Part shown: piece after piece, positions 18,138 to 25,745 of the stretch
How the letters are laid out: each line of letters starts with the position of its first letter
How positions within the stretch are numbered: position 1 is the stretch's first letter
Origin: Rhodospirillaceae bacterium
GTDB taxonomy: Bacteria; Pseudomonadota; Alphaproteobacteria; Bin65
Direction of reading: 5' to 3'
Length of the DNA stretch: 64,000 nt
NCBI GenBank assembly: GCA_009840595.1
Contig: VXNK01000001.1
Location: forward strand, 1 to 64,000
Position numbers and translations under genes: made by a program
Notes under the pieces: generated by a model
The model's input: only the letters and a program-made list of their open reading frames with translations
Database searches by the model: none
Told to the model about the DNA's origin: nothing

Positions 18138-18980
18138 ATGTTGCGTATATCGATCGCTGCGGTCGCCCTTGCGGCGTTCGCCATCGGTGCCGTGTCCGGC
18201 GCCGCGGCAGACGACAAACCGCTCCAGCCTTGGGAGCGGAAGGAAAACCACGTCAAGCCGCCGAAGGGCAGCCCGCTCGACTATCTGGTCTCCGGCTACT
18301 GGTTCCGGACGCCGAAGACCCGGGCGTTGCAGGACGACGATTTCGAGAATCCGGCGTTCCTGTGGGTCGAACAGGCCGAAAGCGAATGGACGACTGTCGA
18401 CGGCAAGGCCGGCAAGTCCTGCTCCAGCTGCCACGATGCGGTCGAGAAGAGCATGAAGGGCGTGTCGGCCCGCTATCCGGTCTACTCCGCCAAGAACAAG
18501 AAGATGATGGCGATCACCCACCAGGTGAACTACTGCCGCGAAAACTACATGAAGGCCAAGAAGTGGAAGTGGGAATCCGACAAGATGCTCGGCATGACTT
18601 CCCTGATCGGTCTGCAGTCGCGCGGTATGCCGGTCAACGTGTCGATCGACGGGCCGGCGAAGAAGTTCTTCGAGGCGGGCGAGAAATTCTACCATCAGCG
18701 CCGCGGCCAGTTCGACCTGGCCTGCGTGCACTGCCACCAGGGGAATTTCGGCATGTACATCCGTGCCGATTTTTTGAGCCAGGGCCACTCCAACGGCTTC
18801 CCGACCTACCGGCTGAAATGGCAGAAGCTGGGCTCGCTGCACCGCCGGTTCCGCGGTTGCAACAACAATATCCGGGCGGTTCCCTACAAGCGCGGCTCGC
18901 CGGAATACACCAATCTGGAGCTGTATCTGGCGTGGCGCGGCCAGGGCCTGAAGGTCGAAGCGCCTTCGGTTCGCCAGTAG
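18138..18980 (+). CDS. soxA: L-cysteine S-thiosulfotransferase subunit SoxA (dihaem)
   Basis: A 280-residue exported cytochrome and catalytic half of SoxAX. Two haem motifs are present, CSSCH (95-99) and CVHCH (196-200), making this the dihaem type. Cys241 in RGCNNNIRAVPY is the conserved active-site cysteine that ligates haem and carries a persulfide. The signal peptide ends near AAA-DD. It ends the soxXYZA run; a hairpin follows before soxB. Confidence 0.95.
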   Translation: MLRISIAAVALAAFAIGAVSGAAADDKPLQPWERKENHVKPPKGSPLDYLVSGYWFRTPKTRALQDDDFENPAFLWVEQAESEWTTVDGKAGKSCSSCHDAVEKSMKGVSARYPVYSAKNKKMMAITHQVNYCRENYMKAKKWKWESDKMLGMTSLIGLQSRGMPVNVSIDGPAKKFFEAGEKFYHQRRGQFDLACVHCHQGNFGMYIRADFLSQGHSNGFPTYRLKWQKLGSLHRRFRGCNNNIRAVPYKRGSPEYTNLELYLAWRGQGLKVEAPSVRQ

Positions 18981-19002
18981 GCTTTATCGAAACGCCGTTG
19001 AG

Positions 19003-19040
19003 GGGCGGTCGGGCCGGCAGGCCGGCCGCCCTTTTCGTTT
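19003..19040 (+). terminator. Probable intrinsic terminator/attenuator between soxA and soxB
   Basis: GGGCGGTCGGGCC pairs with GGCCGGCCGCCC (19003-19031), with a small bulge, and is followed by TTTTCGTTT. It sits 25 bases upstream of the soxB ribosome site. It may lower soxB transcription relative to the carrier genes. Confidence 0.5.
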
Positions 19041-19065
19041 GGGGCGTTCGGGGAGGGGAAACCTG

Positions 19066-20751
19066 ATGATTACCCGCCGGGATTTCGCAACGGCCGGCGC
19101 CGCCGCAGCCCTGCTCGCCGGATCGGGTTCGCTGGGCCGGCTGGCCGCGCAGCAGAAGCTGACGCAGGACAAGCTGCTCGCCTTCGAACCGGTCGGGCAG
19201 GTGACCCTGCTGCATTTCACCGATATCCACGCCCAGCTCTCGCCGCTCTATTTCCGCGAACCGTCGGTCAATCTCGGGGTCGGCGCGGTCAAGGGTCTGC
19301 CGCCGCATATCACCGGCGCGGCGCTGTTGAAGAAATACGGGCTGAAGCCGGGCAGCGCGGAGGCATACGCGCTTTCGAACGTCGATTTCGCCCGCCTGGC
19401 GGCGTCCTACGGCCGGCTCGGCGGGATCGATCGCATGGCGACGGCGGTTGAGGCCATCCGCGCCGAACGTCCCGGCAGGACGTTGCTGCTCGACGGCGGC
19501 GATACGTGGCAGGGCGACTATGTTTCGCTGAAGACGCGCGGCGGCAGCATGGTCGAGGCCATGAATGCTCTCGGCGTCGATGTCATGACCGCCCATTGGG
19601 AATTCACCTACGGAACCGACCGGGTGCAGGAAATTGTCGAGGACGAACTGAAATTCCCCTTCCTCGCCGGAAATGTGCGCGATACGGAATGGAACGAGGG
19701 CGTCTTCGAGAGCACGCAGTATTTCGAGCGCGGCGGGCTCAATATCGCCGTTATCGGCCAGGCCTTCCCCTTCACGCCGATCGCCAACCCGCGCCACCTG
19801 ATCGAAAACTGGTCGTTCGGCATCCGCGAAAAGGAAATCCGCAAGACCGTGGCGGCGGCCCGGAAGAAAGCCGACCTGGTCGTTCTGCTGAGCCATAACG
19901 GCTTCGACGTCGACCGCAAGCTGGCGTCGCGGGTCGACGGGATCGACGTCATCCTGACCGGCCATACCCACGATGCACTGCCCGAGGCGGTGCAGGTGCG
20001 CGATACCCTGCTCGTCGCCTCCGGCTCCCACGGCAAATACCTGTCGCGCCTCGATCTGGACGTGAAGAACCGCAAGGTCGCCGGGTTCCGCTACCGGCTG
20101 ATCCCGCTGTTCAGCGACGCCATCGCGCCGGACCCGAAGATGAAGGCGCTGCTCGACAGGCTGCGCGCGCCGCACCGGGCGGTGACGGAGAAGGTGATCG
20201 GCCGGACCGATACGCTGCTCTACCGCCGGGGCAACTTCAACGGCACCTTCGACGACCTGATCTGCAACGCCCTGCTCGAAGAGCGGGACGCCGAGATTTC
20301 CTTGTCGCCGGGTTTCCGCTGGGGCGCGTCGCTGCTGCCCGGGCAGGATATCTCCATGAACGACGTCTACAACCAGACGGCGATCACCTATCCGGCGGCC
20401 TACCGGATCAAATTCACCGGCGCGTTCCTCAAGACCGTGCTGGAAGACGTGGCCGACAACATCTTCAACCCGGACCCCTATTACCAGCAGGGCGGGGACA
20501 TGGTGCGCGTCGGCGGGCTGAATTACGACATCGATGTCGGCAGGAAGATCGGCCACCGCATTTCCAACATGACGCTGATGCGCAACGGCGAGGCGATCGA
20601 CCCGGCCCGGGAATACACGGTGTCCGGCTGGGCCTCGGTCAACCCCGACACAAAAGGCCCGCCGATCTGGGAGGTCGTCGCCGGCTATATCGGCCGCAAG
20701 AAGATCATCACGCAGCCCGCACGCGGAAAGATCCGCGTCAGCGGCGTCTGA
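19066..20751 (+). CDS. soxB: Thiosulfohydrolase SoxB
   Basis: A 561-residue dimanganese hydrolase that releases sulfate from SoxY-bound thiosulfonate. TAT leader ITRRDFATAG; the start at 19066 places it and follows GGGAGGGG. Metal motif HFTDIHAQL (Asp53, His55), LDGGDTWQGD, LSHNGFDVDR and GHTHD are all intact. The 5'-nucleotidase-like C-terminal domain is complete. No soxCD follows, so the terminal sulfane sulfur would stay on SoxY after SoxB action. Confidence 0.97.
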   Translation: MITRRDFATAGAAAALLAGSGSLGRLAAQQKLTQDKLLAFEPVGQVTLLHFTDIHAQLSPLYFREPSVNLGVGAVKGLPPHITGAALLKKYGLKPGSAEAYALSNVDFARLAASYGRLGGIDRMATAVEAIRAERPGRTLLLDGGDTWQGDYVSLKTRGGSMVEAMNALGVDVMTAHWEFTYGTDRVQEIVEDELKFPFLAGNVRDTEWNEGVFESTQYFERGGLNIAVIGQAFPFTPIANPRHLIENWSFGIREKEIRKTVAAARKKADLVVLLSHNGFDVDRKLASRVDGIDVILTGHTHDALPEAVQVRDTLLVASGSHGKYLSRLDLDVKNRKVAGFRYRLIPLFSDAIAPDPKMKALLDRLRAPHRAVTEKVIGRTDTLLYRRGNFNGTFDDLICNALLEERDAEISLSPGFRWGASLLPGQDISMNDVYNQTAITYPAAYRIKFTGAFLKTVLEDVADNIFNPDPYYQQGGDMVRVGGLNYDIDVGRKIGHRISNMTLMRNGEAIDPAREYTVSGWASVNPDTKGPPIWEVVAGYIGRKKIITQPARGKIRVSGV

Positions 20752-20758
20752 GCCGGCC

Positions 20759-21502
20759 GTGCTGGAGGACATCAGCTATCCGGGCGTCCTGCTGGCCGGC
20801 ATCCTGACCTTCCTGTCGCCCTGCATCCTGCCGATCGTGCCGCCCTATCTCGCCTATCTCGGCGGCATCACGCTCGACCAGATCGACGTCGAAGGGCAGA
20901 CCGACCGGGCCAAGGCGCTCAAGGTCTTCCGCGCCGCCTTCTTCTTCGTTCTCGGCTTTACGACGGTGTTCGTCGCCATGGGACTGGCGGCGTCCGCCAT
21001 CGGGCGCTTCGTCGGCGACAATATCGACATTCTGGCGACCGTCGCCGGCATCCTGATCATCGTTCTGGGCCTGCACTTCGTCGGCGTTTTCCGGATCGGC
21101 TTCCTGTTCCGCGAAGCGCGCTTCCAGGTCGACCGCAAGCCGGCGGGCGCGGCCGGCGGCTATGTCATCGGGCTGGCCTTTGCCTTCGGCTGGACGCCCT
21201 GCGTCGGCCCGGTGCTGACCGGCATCCTGATGCTGGCCGCGGGCAAGGAAACGGCGCTGGAAGGCGGCTTTCTGCTCGGCGTCTACGCGCTCGGCATCGG
21301 CGTGCCGTTCCTGGTCGCCGCGCTCTTCGCCGGGGCGTTCCTCCGTTTTATGAAACGCTTCCGCCGCTTCATCCCGTGGGTCGAGCGCGCGCTCGGCGCC
21401 CTCCTCATCCTCACCGGCGTCCTGTTCATCACCGGCTCGCTGAACGAGATCGGCTTCTGGATCCAGGAAGCCTTTCCGGGGCTGGCGAAGCTGGCGGGAT
21501 AG
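20759..21502 (+). CDS. CcdA/SoxV-type thiol transporter
   Basis: A 247-residue DsbD-gamma family membrane protein with six predicted transmembrane segments. The two conserved membrane cysteines lie in LSPCILP (Cys22) and GWTPCVGP (Cys148). It carries reductant from cytoplasmic thioredoxin to periplasmic thioredoxins such as SoxS/SoxW or the haem-maturation thioredoxins. GTG start at 20759, seven bases after the soxB stop. Its position favours the SoxV role; a CcdA role in cytochrome c maturation is not excluded. Confidence 0.9.
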   Translation: MLEDISYPGVLLAGILTFLSPCILPIVPPYLAYLGGITLDQIDVEGQTDRAKALKVFRAAFFFVLGFTTVFVAMGLAASAIGRFVGDNIDILATVAGILIIVLGLHFVGVFRIGFLFREARFQVDRKPAGAAGGYVIGLAFAFGWTPCVGPVLTGILMLAAGKETALEGGFLLGVYALGIGVPFLVAALFAGAFLRFMKRFRRFIPWVERALGALLILTGVLFITGSLNEIGFWIQEAFPGLAKLAG

Positions 21503-21514
21503 GCAGGACGGCCG

Positions 21515-22267
21515 CTATCCCAGGTGCAGCCAGATCAGCCGGTCGAAGGAGCGCAATTCGCGCAGGTTGTTGATGACGCGGAGCGCGCTCTTGTCCTTCC
21601 CGGCAAGGATCAGCCGGCGGATCGAATCGAGGCTGCCGTCGAACAGGCGCTTGAAGGCCGGATGGCCGCGTTCGCGCGGGCCCGCTTCGCGCTGGCAGCG
21701 CTCGTACCAGTGCTTCAGCGCGGCAAAGCGCTTGTCCATCTCCGCGACCTGGGCGGCATCGCCGAAGTCCGGCGGTTTCCGGCGATAGGCCCAGGCGCCG
21801 TCCATCGCCCGGTTCATGGCTGCGATGCAGTCGCTGTAGATCCACAGGCCGTTGCGCTTGCGCAGCGCCGCGAGGCGGCCGGCTACCGGCTTGAGGTGCG
21901 CGGCGGCAGCGTCCCTCTCGTCCGCGTCCACGGCGGCGAGGGCGGCGGACAGGGTCTTCGCCACCGCCGCGATATCGCCTTTGACGGCGCCGTCTCCGGC
22001 CAGCTTGCCGGGCGGATTCGCGCCGAAGGCCGCGGATACGGCGGCCCATTTCTCCGTCGCCTCGTCGAGCTCGGCCCCGGCGACCGCCAGATTGCCGGTG
22101 CGCAGGTAGAATTGCGCGAAGCGGACATGCTTCATCGCCGCGCCCACCTTCAGGTGGAAATCGTCGATGCCGCCGGCGAAAGCCGGACCGGCCGGCCCCA
22201 TGAACGAGAGCGCCAGCATCAGGCCCAGAACGGGCCCGGCAACCATCTCGGGGAGCAGCGGTCTCAT
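21515..22267 (-). CDS. Exported protein of unknown function
   Basis: A 250-residue protein with an N-terminal signal peptide (cleavage near AFA-GG). The mature part is largely helical, resembling a cytochrome c'-like or haem-free four-helix layout, with GGIDDFHLKVGAAMKHVRF at its start. It lacks CxxCH. Two cysteines occur in YSDCIAAM and YERCQREA. Its start overlaps the stop of the alpha/beta hydrolase gene in ATGA, so they form an operon. The stop faces ccdA. I do not recognise the family. Confidence 0.65.
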   Translation of the reverse strand: MRPLLPEMVAGPVLGLMLALSFMGPAGPAFAGGIDDFHLKVGAAMKHVRFAQFYLRTGNLAVAGAELDEATEKWAAVSAAFGANPPGKLAGDGAVKGDIAAVAKTLSAALAAVDADERDAAAAHLKPVAGRLAALRKRNGLWIYSDCIAAMNRAMDGAWAYRRKPPDFGDAAQVAEMDKRFAALKHWYERCQREAGPRERGHPAFKRLFDGSLDSIRRLILAGKDKSALRVINNLRELRSFDRLIWLHLG

Positions 22268-23154
22268 CGGAATTTGTCCTCCAGGAATTCCGCCATCCGG
22301 TCGGCGACGTCCTCGGCGTAGAAATCCAGAAACATGTGGTCCGCTTCCTCGACAACGGCGAAGCCGACGCGCGGGTTCTTCACCCCGGCCATCTTCGCGA
22401 TCAGGTCGGGCACCACCCGGTCTTCCCGGCCGGCCAGCACGAGCAGCGGCGCGCCCCGATAGGCGCCGAGCAGGCCCGGCGTGTCGCGGCCGGGATCGTT
22501 ACGGTGGTAGTCGACGAAGCTGCTCGCCGCCACCGTCGCGCTTGGGCAGGACAGGAAGGGATGGTCCCTGAGCAGGGCGTCCCCCCTGGCGGCTGCCGCC
22601 TTCACGTCGGCGAGACGGTCGCGCTTGTGGCGCGTCCGGTAGGCTGAGTCGGCCCGCTCGGCGCTCCAGGTCGCCGGCGCCAGGGCGACCGCGGCGACCA
22701 GCGCGCCCGGCGGCGCCTTCAGCGCGTAGTGCACGATCTGGTTGCCGCCGCGCGAATGGCCGAACACCGCGACCTTTCCTGCGCCCTGCCGGTCCAGCCA
22801 GTCGCGCCACAGGCCGATCTCCCGGACCGCGTTGCTGTGCTTGTGCCGGTGTACCGCCTCGCACGGATACATGCCGGTGCGGGCCGATTCGCCGAGCGAC
22901 AGGGTGATGGCGAGCGACGGGAGTTCCCGTTCGGCCAGCGCATTCTGGACGCCCGCGACGGTCTCCTGCCCCAGATGGGCCATGCTGCCGTGAACCATGA
23001 GGACGGCGCCGTCCGCCAGCGATGCGCCGTCCGGGACCAGCAGCCTGCCGAGGAGAATCCGGTCGCCGTCCGCAAGCCGTACGGTCTTCGCGGCAGCCTC
23101 GCCCGCCGCCGCGGAGAGCGAAAGCGCCAGGAGCAGGACGAATATTCTTTGCAT
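22264..23154 (-). CDS. Exported alpha/beta hydrolase
   Basis: A 296-residue serine hydrolase with a Sec signal peptide (cleavage near AAA-KT). The nucleophile elbow is GHSRGG, the oxyanion region is VMVHGSMAHLG, the Asp is in AGREDRVVP and the His in VEEADHMFLDFY, so the triad is complete. Similar exported hydrolases occur in sulfur-oxidation clusters, but the substrate is unknown. It diverges from the SoxW-like pair and overlaps the next minus-strand gene by four bases. Confidence 0.8.
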   Translation of the reverse strand: MQRIFVLLLALSLSAAAGEAAAKTVRLADGDRILLGRLLVPDGASLADGAVLMVHGSMAHLGQETVAGVQNALAERELPSLAITLSLGESARTGMYPCEAVHRHKHSNAVREIGLWRDWLDRQGAGKVAVFGHSRGGNQIVHYALKAPPGALVAAVALAPATWSAERADSAYRTRHKRDRLADVKAAAARGDALLRDHPFLSCPSATVAASSFVDYHRNDPGRDTPGLLGAYRGAPLLVLAGREDRVVPDLIAKMAGVKNPRVGFAVVEEADHMFLDFYAEDVADRMAEFLEDKFR

Positions 23155-23212
23155 CGCGCGCTTCGGGACTATGTGATTCCGGGTGCCTCCGGCAGCCGGG
23201 CGGATATCTTAC

Positions 23213-23233
23213 ATTCACGCCCGCGAATATGAT
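23213..23233 (+). promoter_or_regulatory. Perfect ATTC-N8-GAAT operator at the SoxW-like promoter
   Basis: ATTC (23213-23216), eight bases, GAAT (23225-23228), overlapping a -10-like TATGAT (23228-23233). The sequence GAATATGATA is identical to the end of the soxX operator/-10. It lies 39 bases before the first SoxW-like start and also between divergent genes. Confidence 0.55.
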
Positions 23234-23271
23234 AGACTGCCGGCATCCGCACAGAGAAGGGAGTTGGGACG

Positions 23272-23943
23272 ATGATCGAGCGGCGGCAATTCCTGATCGG
23301 CGGCGGCGCCGCGGCAGTCGCGCTCGGGGCGGGCGGTCTGACCGGTCCGGCGCGGGCGAGCAACCCGGACTGGGTGCCGGGCTACCGCGCCACCGTGGAC
23401 GATGACGGCCTGCATACCCAGCCCTGGTTCCATCAGGGCTTCCTCGACATGAAGGAAGACCTTGCGGAAGCCGCCGCCGGCGGCAAGCGCCTCATGGTGA
23501 TCTGGGAGCAGAAGGGCTGCCCCTATTGCCGGGAAATGCACAAGCGAAACCTCGCGCTGAGACCGATCAACGACTACATCCGCGAACATTTCCTGGTCGT
23601 GCAGCTCAACATGTGGGGTTCGCGCGAGACGACGGATTTCGACGGCAAGGCGATGGAAGAGAAGGCGCTGGCCCGGCGCTGGCGGGTGAACTTCACGCCG
23701 ACGGTCAATTTCTTCCCGCCGACGGTGGCGGAGGTCGAAGGCAAGTCGGGCCTTGAGGTGGAGGTCGCGCGCATGCCGGGCTACCTGAAACCCGCGCATT
23801 TCCTCACCTACATGGAATTCGTCCGGGACGAGGGCTACAAGAAAGAGGACTTCCAGCGCTATCTGCTGACCAAGTTCCGCGCCATCCACGACAAGGGCGG
23901 CGACCCGTTCCGCCTCGACAAGCTGACCCGGCCGCAATCGTAG
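23272..23943 (+). CDS. SoxW-like periplasmic thioredoxin, first copy
   Basis: A 223-residue exported thioredoxin-fold protein. A TAT-like leader IERRQFLIGGG precedes the domain; the redox motif CPYC is at 83-86 after VIWEQKG. The cis-Pro region NFTPTVNFFPP is intact. The family around SoxW and DUF255-like thioredoxins reduces periplasmic thiols, receiving electrons from CcdA/SoxV. It is a close paralogue of the next gene (shared WEQKGCPYC, DFDGK, and MPGYL), with a longer N- and C-terminus. The two genes are 11 bases apart. Confidence 0.88.
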   Translation: MIERRQFLIGGGAAAVALGAGGLTGPARASNPDWVPGYRATVDDDGLHTQPWFHQGFLDMKEDLAEAAAGGKRLMVIWEQKGCPYCREMHKRNLALRPINDYIREHFLVVQLNMWGSRETTDFDGKAMEEKALARRWRVNFTPTVNFFPPTVAEVEGKSGLEVEVARMPGYLKPAHFLTYMEFVRDEGYKKEDFQRYLLTKFRAIHDKGGDPFRLDKLTRPQS

Positions 23944-23954
23944 GAGCGGATACG

Positions 23955-24524
23955 ATGCGCAGGTTGATTTTCGCTTTCGCTGCGCTGTTCGCGCTGGCCG
24001 CCGTCGCGAAGGCCGACGAGGTCAAGGTCGGCGGCGACGGCCTGTATCACCAGGACTGGTTTCTCCAGAGCTTCCTCGACCTGAAGGAAGACCTTCAGGA
24101 GGCGGCCGATGCCGGCAAGCGCCTCGTCATCCTCTGGGAGCAGAAGGGCTGCCCCTATTGCAAGGAGTTGCATCACGTCAATTTCGTCGACCCGGCGATC
24201 CGCAAGTATCTCCAGGCGAATTTCGTCGTCCTGCAGCTCGATGTCTGGGGCGCGCGGCCGGTGACCGATTTCGATGGCAAGGAAATGTCCGAGAAGAAGC
24301 TGGCGCGGCGCTACGGCGTCCGCTTCACGCCGACCATCCAGTTCCTGCCGGCGACGGTCGCGGCGACGGAAGGCAAGGCCGGCAAGGCCCTCGAAGTCAC
24401 CCGGATGCCCGGCTATCTGGAGCCGGCGCCGTTCCTCATCATGTTCCGCTATGTGCGCGAAAAAGCCTACGAGAAAACGCCGTTCCGGAAATACCTGCGC
24501 GCCGAGATGAAGCGGTCGGGGTAA
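23955..24524 (+). CDS. SoxW-like periplasmic thioredoxin, second copy
   Basis: A 189-residue paralogue of the upstream gene with a Sec signal peptide (cleavage near AKA-DE) instead of a TAT leader. The redox motif CPYC is at 66-69, followed by KELHHVNF. The cis-Pro segment is RFTPTIQFLPA. The different export routes suggest folded (TAT) versus unfolded (Sec) export of two partly redundant reductants. It ends the sulfur-oxidation block, and a dispersed repeat follows directly. Confidence 0.88.
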   Translation: MRRLIFAFAALFALAAVAKADEVKVGGDGLYHQDWFLQSFLDLKEDLQEAADAGKRLVILWEQKGCPYCKELHHVNFVDPAIRKYLQANFVVLQLDVWGARPVTDFDGKEMSEKKLARRYGVRFTPTIQFLPATVAATEGKAGKALEVTRMPGYLEPAPFLIMFRYVREKAYEKTPFRKYLRAEMKRSG

Positions 24525-24537
24525 AGGTATCTCCCGG

Positions 24538-24672
24538 TGTCGCCCCGGCAGACCAACGGGAGAGCCGGGGCTCGGAGCCTGTCCTGATCTTGTCGAAGGG
24601 GCCGACCCGAGAGTCCGTGCCGGGGGACACTTCTGGACCCCGGATCGTCGCTGCGCTCCGTCCGGGGTGACA
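24538..24672 (+). repeat. Dispersed palindrome-ended intergenic repeat, copy 1
   Basis: Begins TGTCGCCCCGG and ends CCGGGGTGACA, near-perfect terminal inverted repeats. The right end GGACCCCGGATC..GCTGCGCTCCGTCCGGGG is shared, inverted, with the element at 54759-54867, as are an internal GGGAGAGCCGGG and CCGACCCGA. The middle contains CCTGTCCTGATCTTGTCGAA, absent from copy 2. Non-coding, with no transposase nearby. Confidence 0.8.
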
Positions 24673-24780
24673 AGGGAGGGGGTCGGAGACGGTGACTAGA
24701 GCGCCTGATTTATATTTCGAAATAATAAAATAACGGAATTTCCTAGTTTAGGGTCGAGCTAAACATGGTCGAATTCTTCT

Positions 24781-25227
24781 TTATCGGTCGTCTCGACGAG
24801 AATTGTAACCGCAGAAATTCGCTAACCGCCCCATGTTTCTGGTTTCTTGGTTCAAAACGGTAGCAATCCACTGTCTTTGTCCTTCTCCGAGCGCCACCAC
24901 TCCCCATATAGCTGAAGAATCGTTCTTCCATGATTCTTCGCATATCATTCCCTTGTCCTTGTAATACTTGAGCACATGCAACATCTCCGTTGCTCTTGAA
25001 AGAAAATCTGTCAATTTTTCTAAATCAGGTCCAGCTTCATCTACATCTCTTGCTAGCGTCAGAAGAGAAATATAGGAAGCGGCCTCCACAGCGTTGTAAC
25101 CAGACATTTGACTTGTCATGGCTAGCCCAGCACCTTCCGGAGTGAGTTCATAGCCAAGATGCTTTAGATGCTTTTCCGCATCCCGGAGCATCTTTCTGCT
25201 CGGCCTCTTACGCCTCTTCGAGAACAT
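24781..25227 (-). CDS. Hypothetical protein in AT-rich patch
   Basis: A 148-residue cytoplasmic-looking protein with a basic N-terminus (SKRRKRPSRKMLRD) and a helical body. No domain is recognised. Base composition and codon use are clearly more AT-rich than every neighbour, including the flanking 24700-24780, which suggests acquired DNA. It lies between a dispersed repeat and tusA. Coding is supported by a clean full-length frame in AT-rich sequence, where long frames are not expected by chance. Confidence 0.6.
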   Translation of the reverse strand: MFSKRRKRPSRKMLRDAEKHLKHLGYELTPEGAGLAMTSQMSGYNAVEAASYISLLTLARDVDEAGPDLEKLTDFLSRATEMLHVLKYYKDKGMICEESWKNDSSAIWGVVALGEGQRQWIATVLNQETRNMGRLANFCGYNSRRDDR

Positions 25228-25279
25228 CGGTAAAGCGCATTCGTCGTCTCTTAGCGCGAGCGGTCTGTATTACCGAAAT

Positions 25280-25504
25280 TTACACATTCTTGATCACGAA
25301 CCGGTAAACTCCGCCGTCCTCGCCCGATTCCATCAGTTCGCAGCCGGTCTGGCGGCAGAAGGCCTCGAAATCCGCCGTCGCGCCCGGGTCGGTCGCGTGC
25401 ACTTCCAGCAGGCCGCCGGACGCCATTTTCTTGAGAGCCTTCTTCGCCTTGAGGATCGGCAGGGGGCAGTTCAGGCCCTTGGTGTCGAGGAACTGGTCGG
25501 CCAT
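25280..25504 (-). CDS. tusA: Sulfur carrier protein TusA
   Basis: A 74-residue cytoplasmic sulfurtransferase. The TusA signature LDTKGLNCPLPILKAKKAL contains the sulfur-carrying Cys13 in CPxP. The start at 25504 gives the canonical length; an upstream ATG at 25612 would add unrelated residues. TusA relays sulfane sulfur between rhodanese, DsrE and sHdr proteins. It is divergent from the HDAC-yeeE-lip operon and shares its promoter region, which carries a perfect repressor-type palindrome. Confidence 0.93.
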   Translation of the reverse strand: MADQFLDTKGLNCPLPILKAKKALKKMASGGLLEVHATDPGATADFEAFCRQTGCELMESGEDGGVYRFVIKNV

Positions 25505-25646
25505 CGGCGGGGGTCTTCCTTCGTCTGTTGTTGCGGTCCGGCGGCGCCGCGCCGCAATCTGGGTCGCCGCAGCCGTTCTGTCATCCCGGCAGGCGCACGA
25601 AACATCCGGCAAATTGTCCGGGCCAACAGATTATCCGGGGTGGCGA

Positions 25647-25676
25647 TTGCCATTCATTCAAAATATTGAATACAAT
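25647..25676 (+). promoter_or_regulatory. lip/sHdr cluster promoter with perfect ATTC-N8-GAAT operator
   Basis: The -35 TTGCCA (25647-25652) and -10 TACAAT (25671-25676) are 18 bases apart. Filling the spacer is ATTCAAAATATTGAAT (25656-25671), arms ATTCAA/TTGAAT, an exact match to ATTC-N8-GAAT. The layout is the same as at soxX. It lies between divergent tusA and the HDAC-family gene. Confidence 0.65.
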
Positions 25677-25745
25677 ATCCGGCAGCCCGTCAATGGGGCG
25701 GGCGGACGGCCGGAGACCGGGGCTCTGACTCAGCGCAGGATCAGC

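Noticed and set aside
25579-25590. TGTCATCCCGGC, resembling the terminus of the dispersed repeat
   Set aside because: Only about 12 bases match and no second terminus or internal module is visible.
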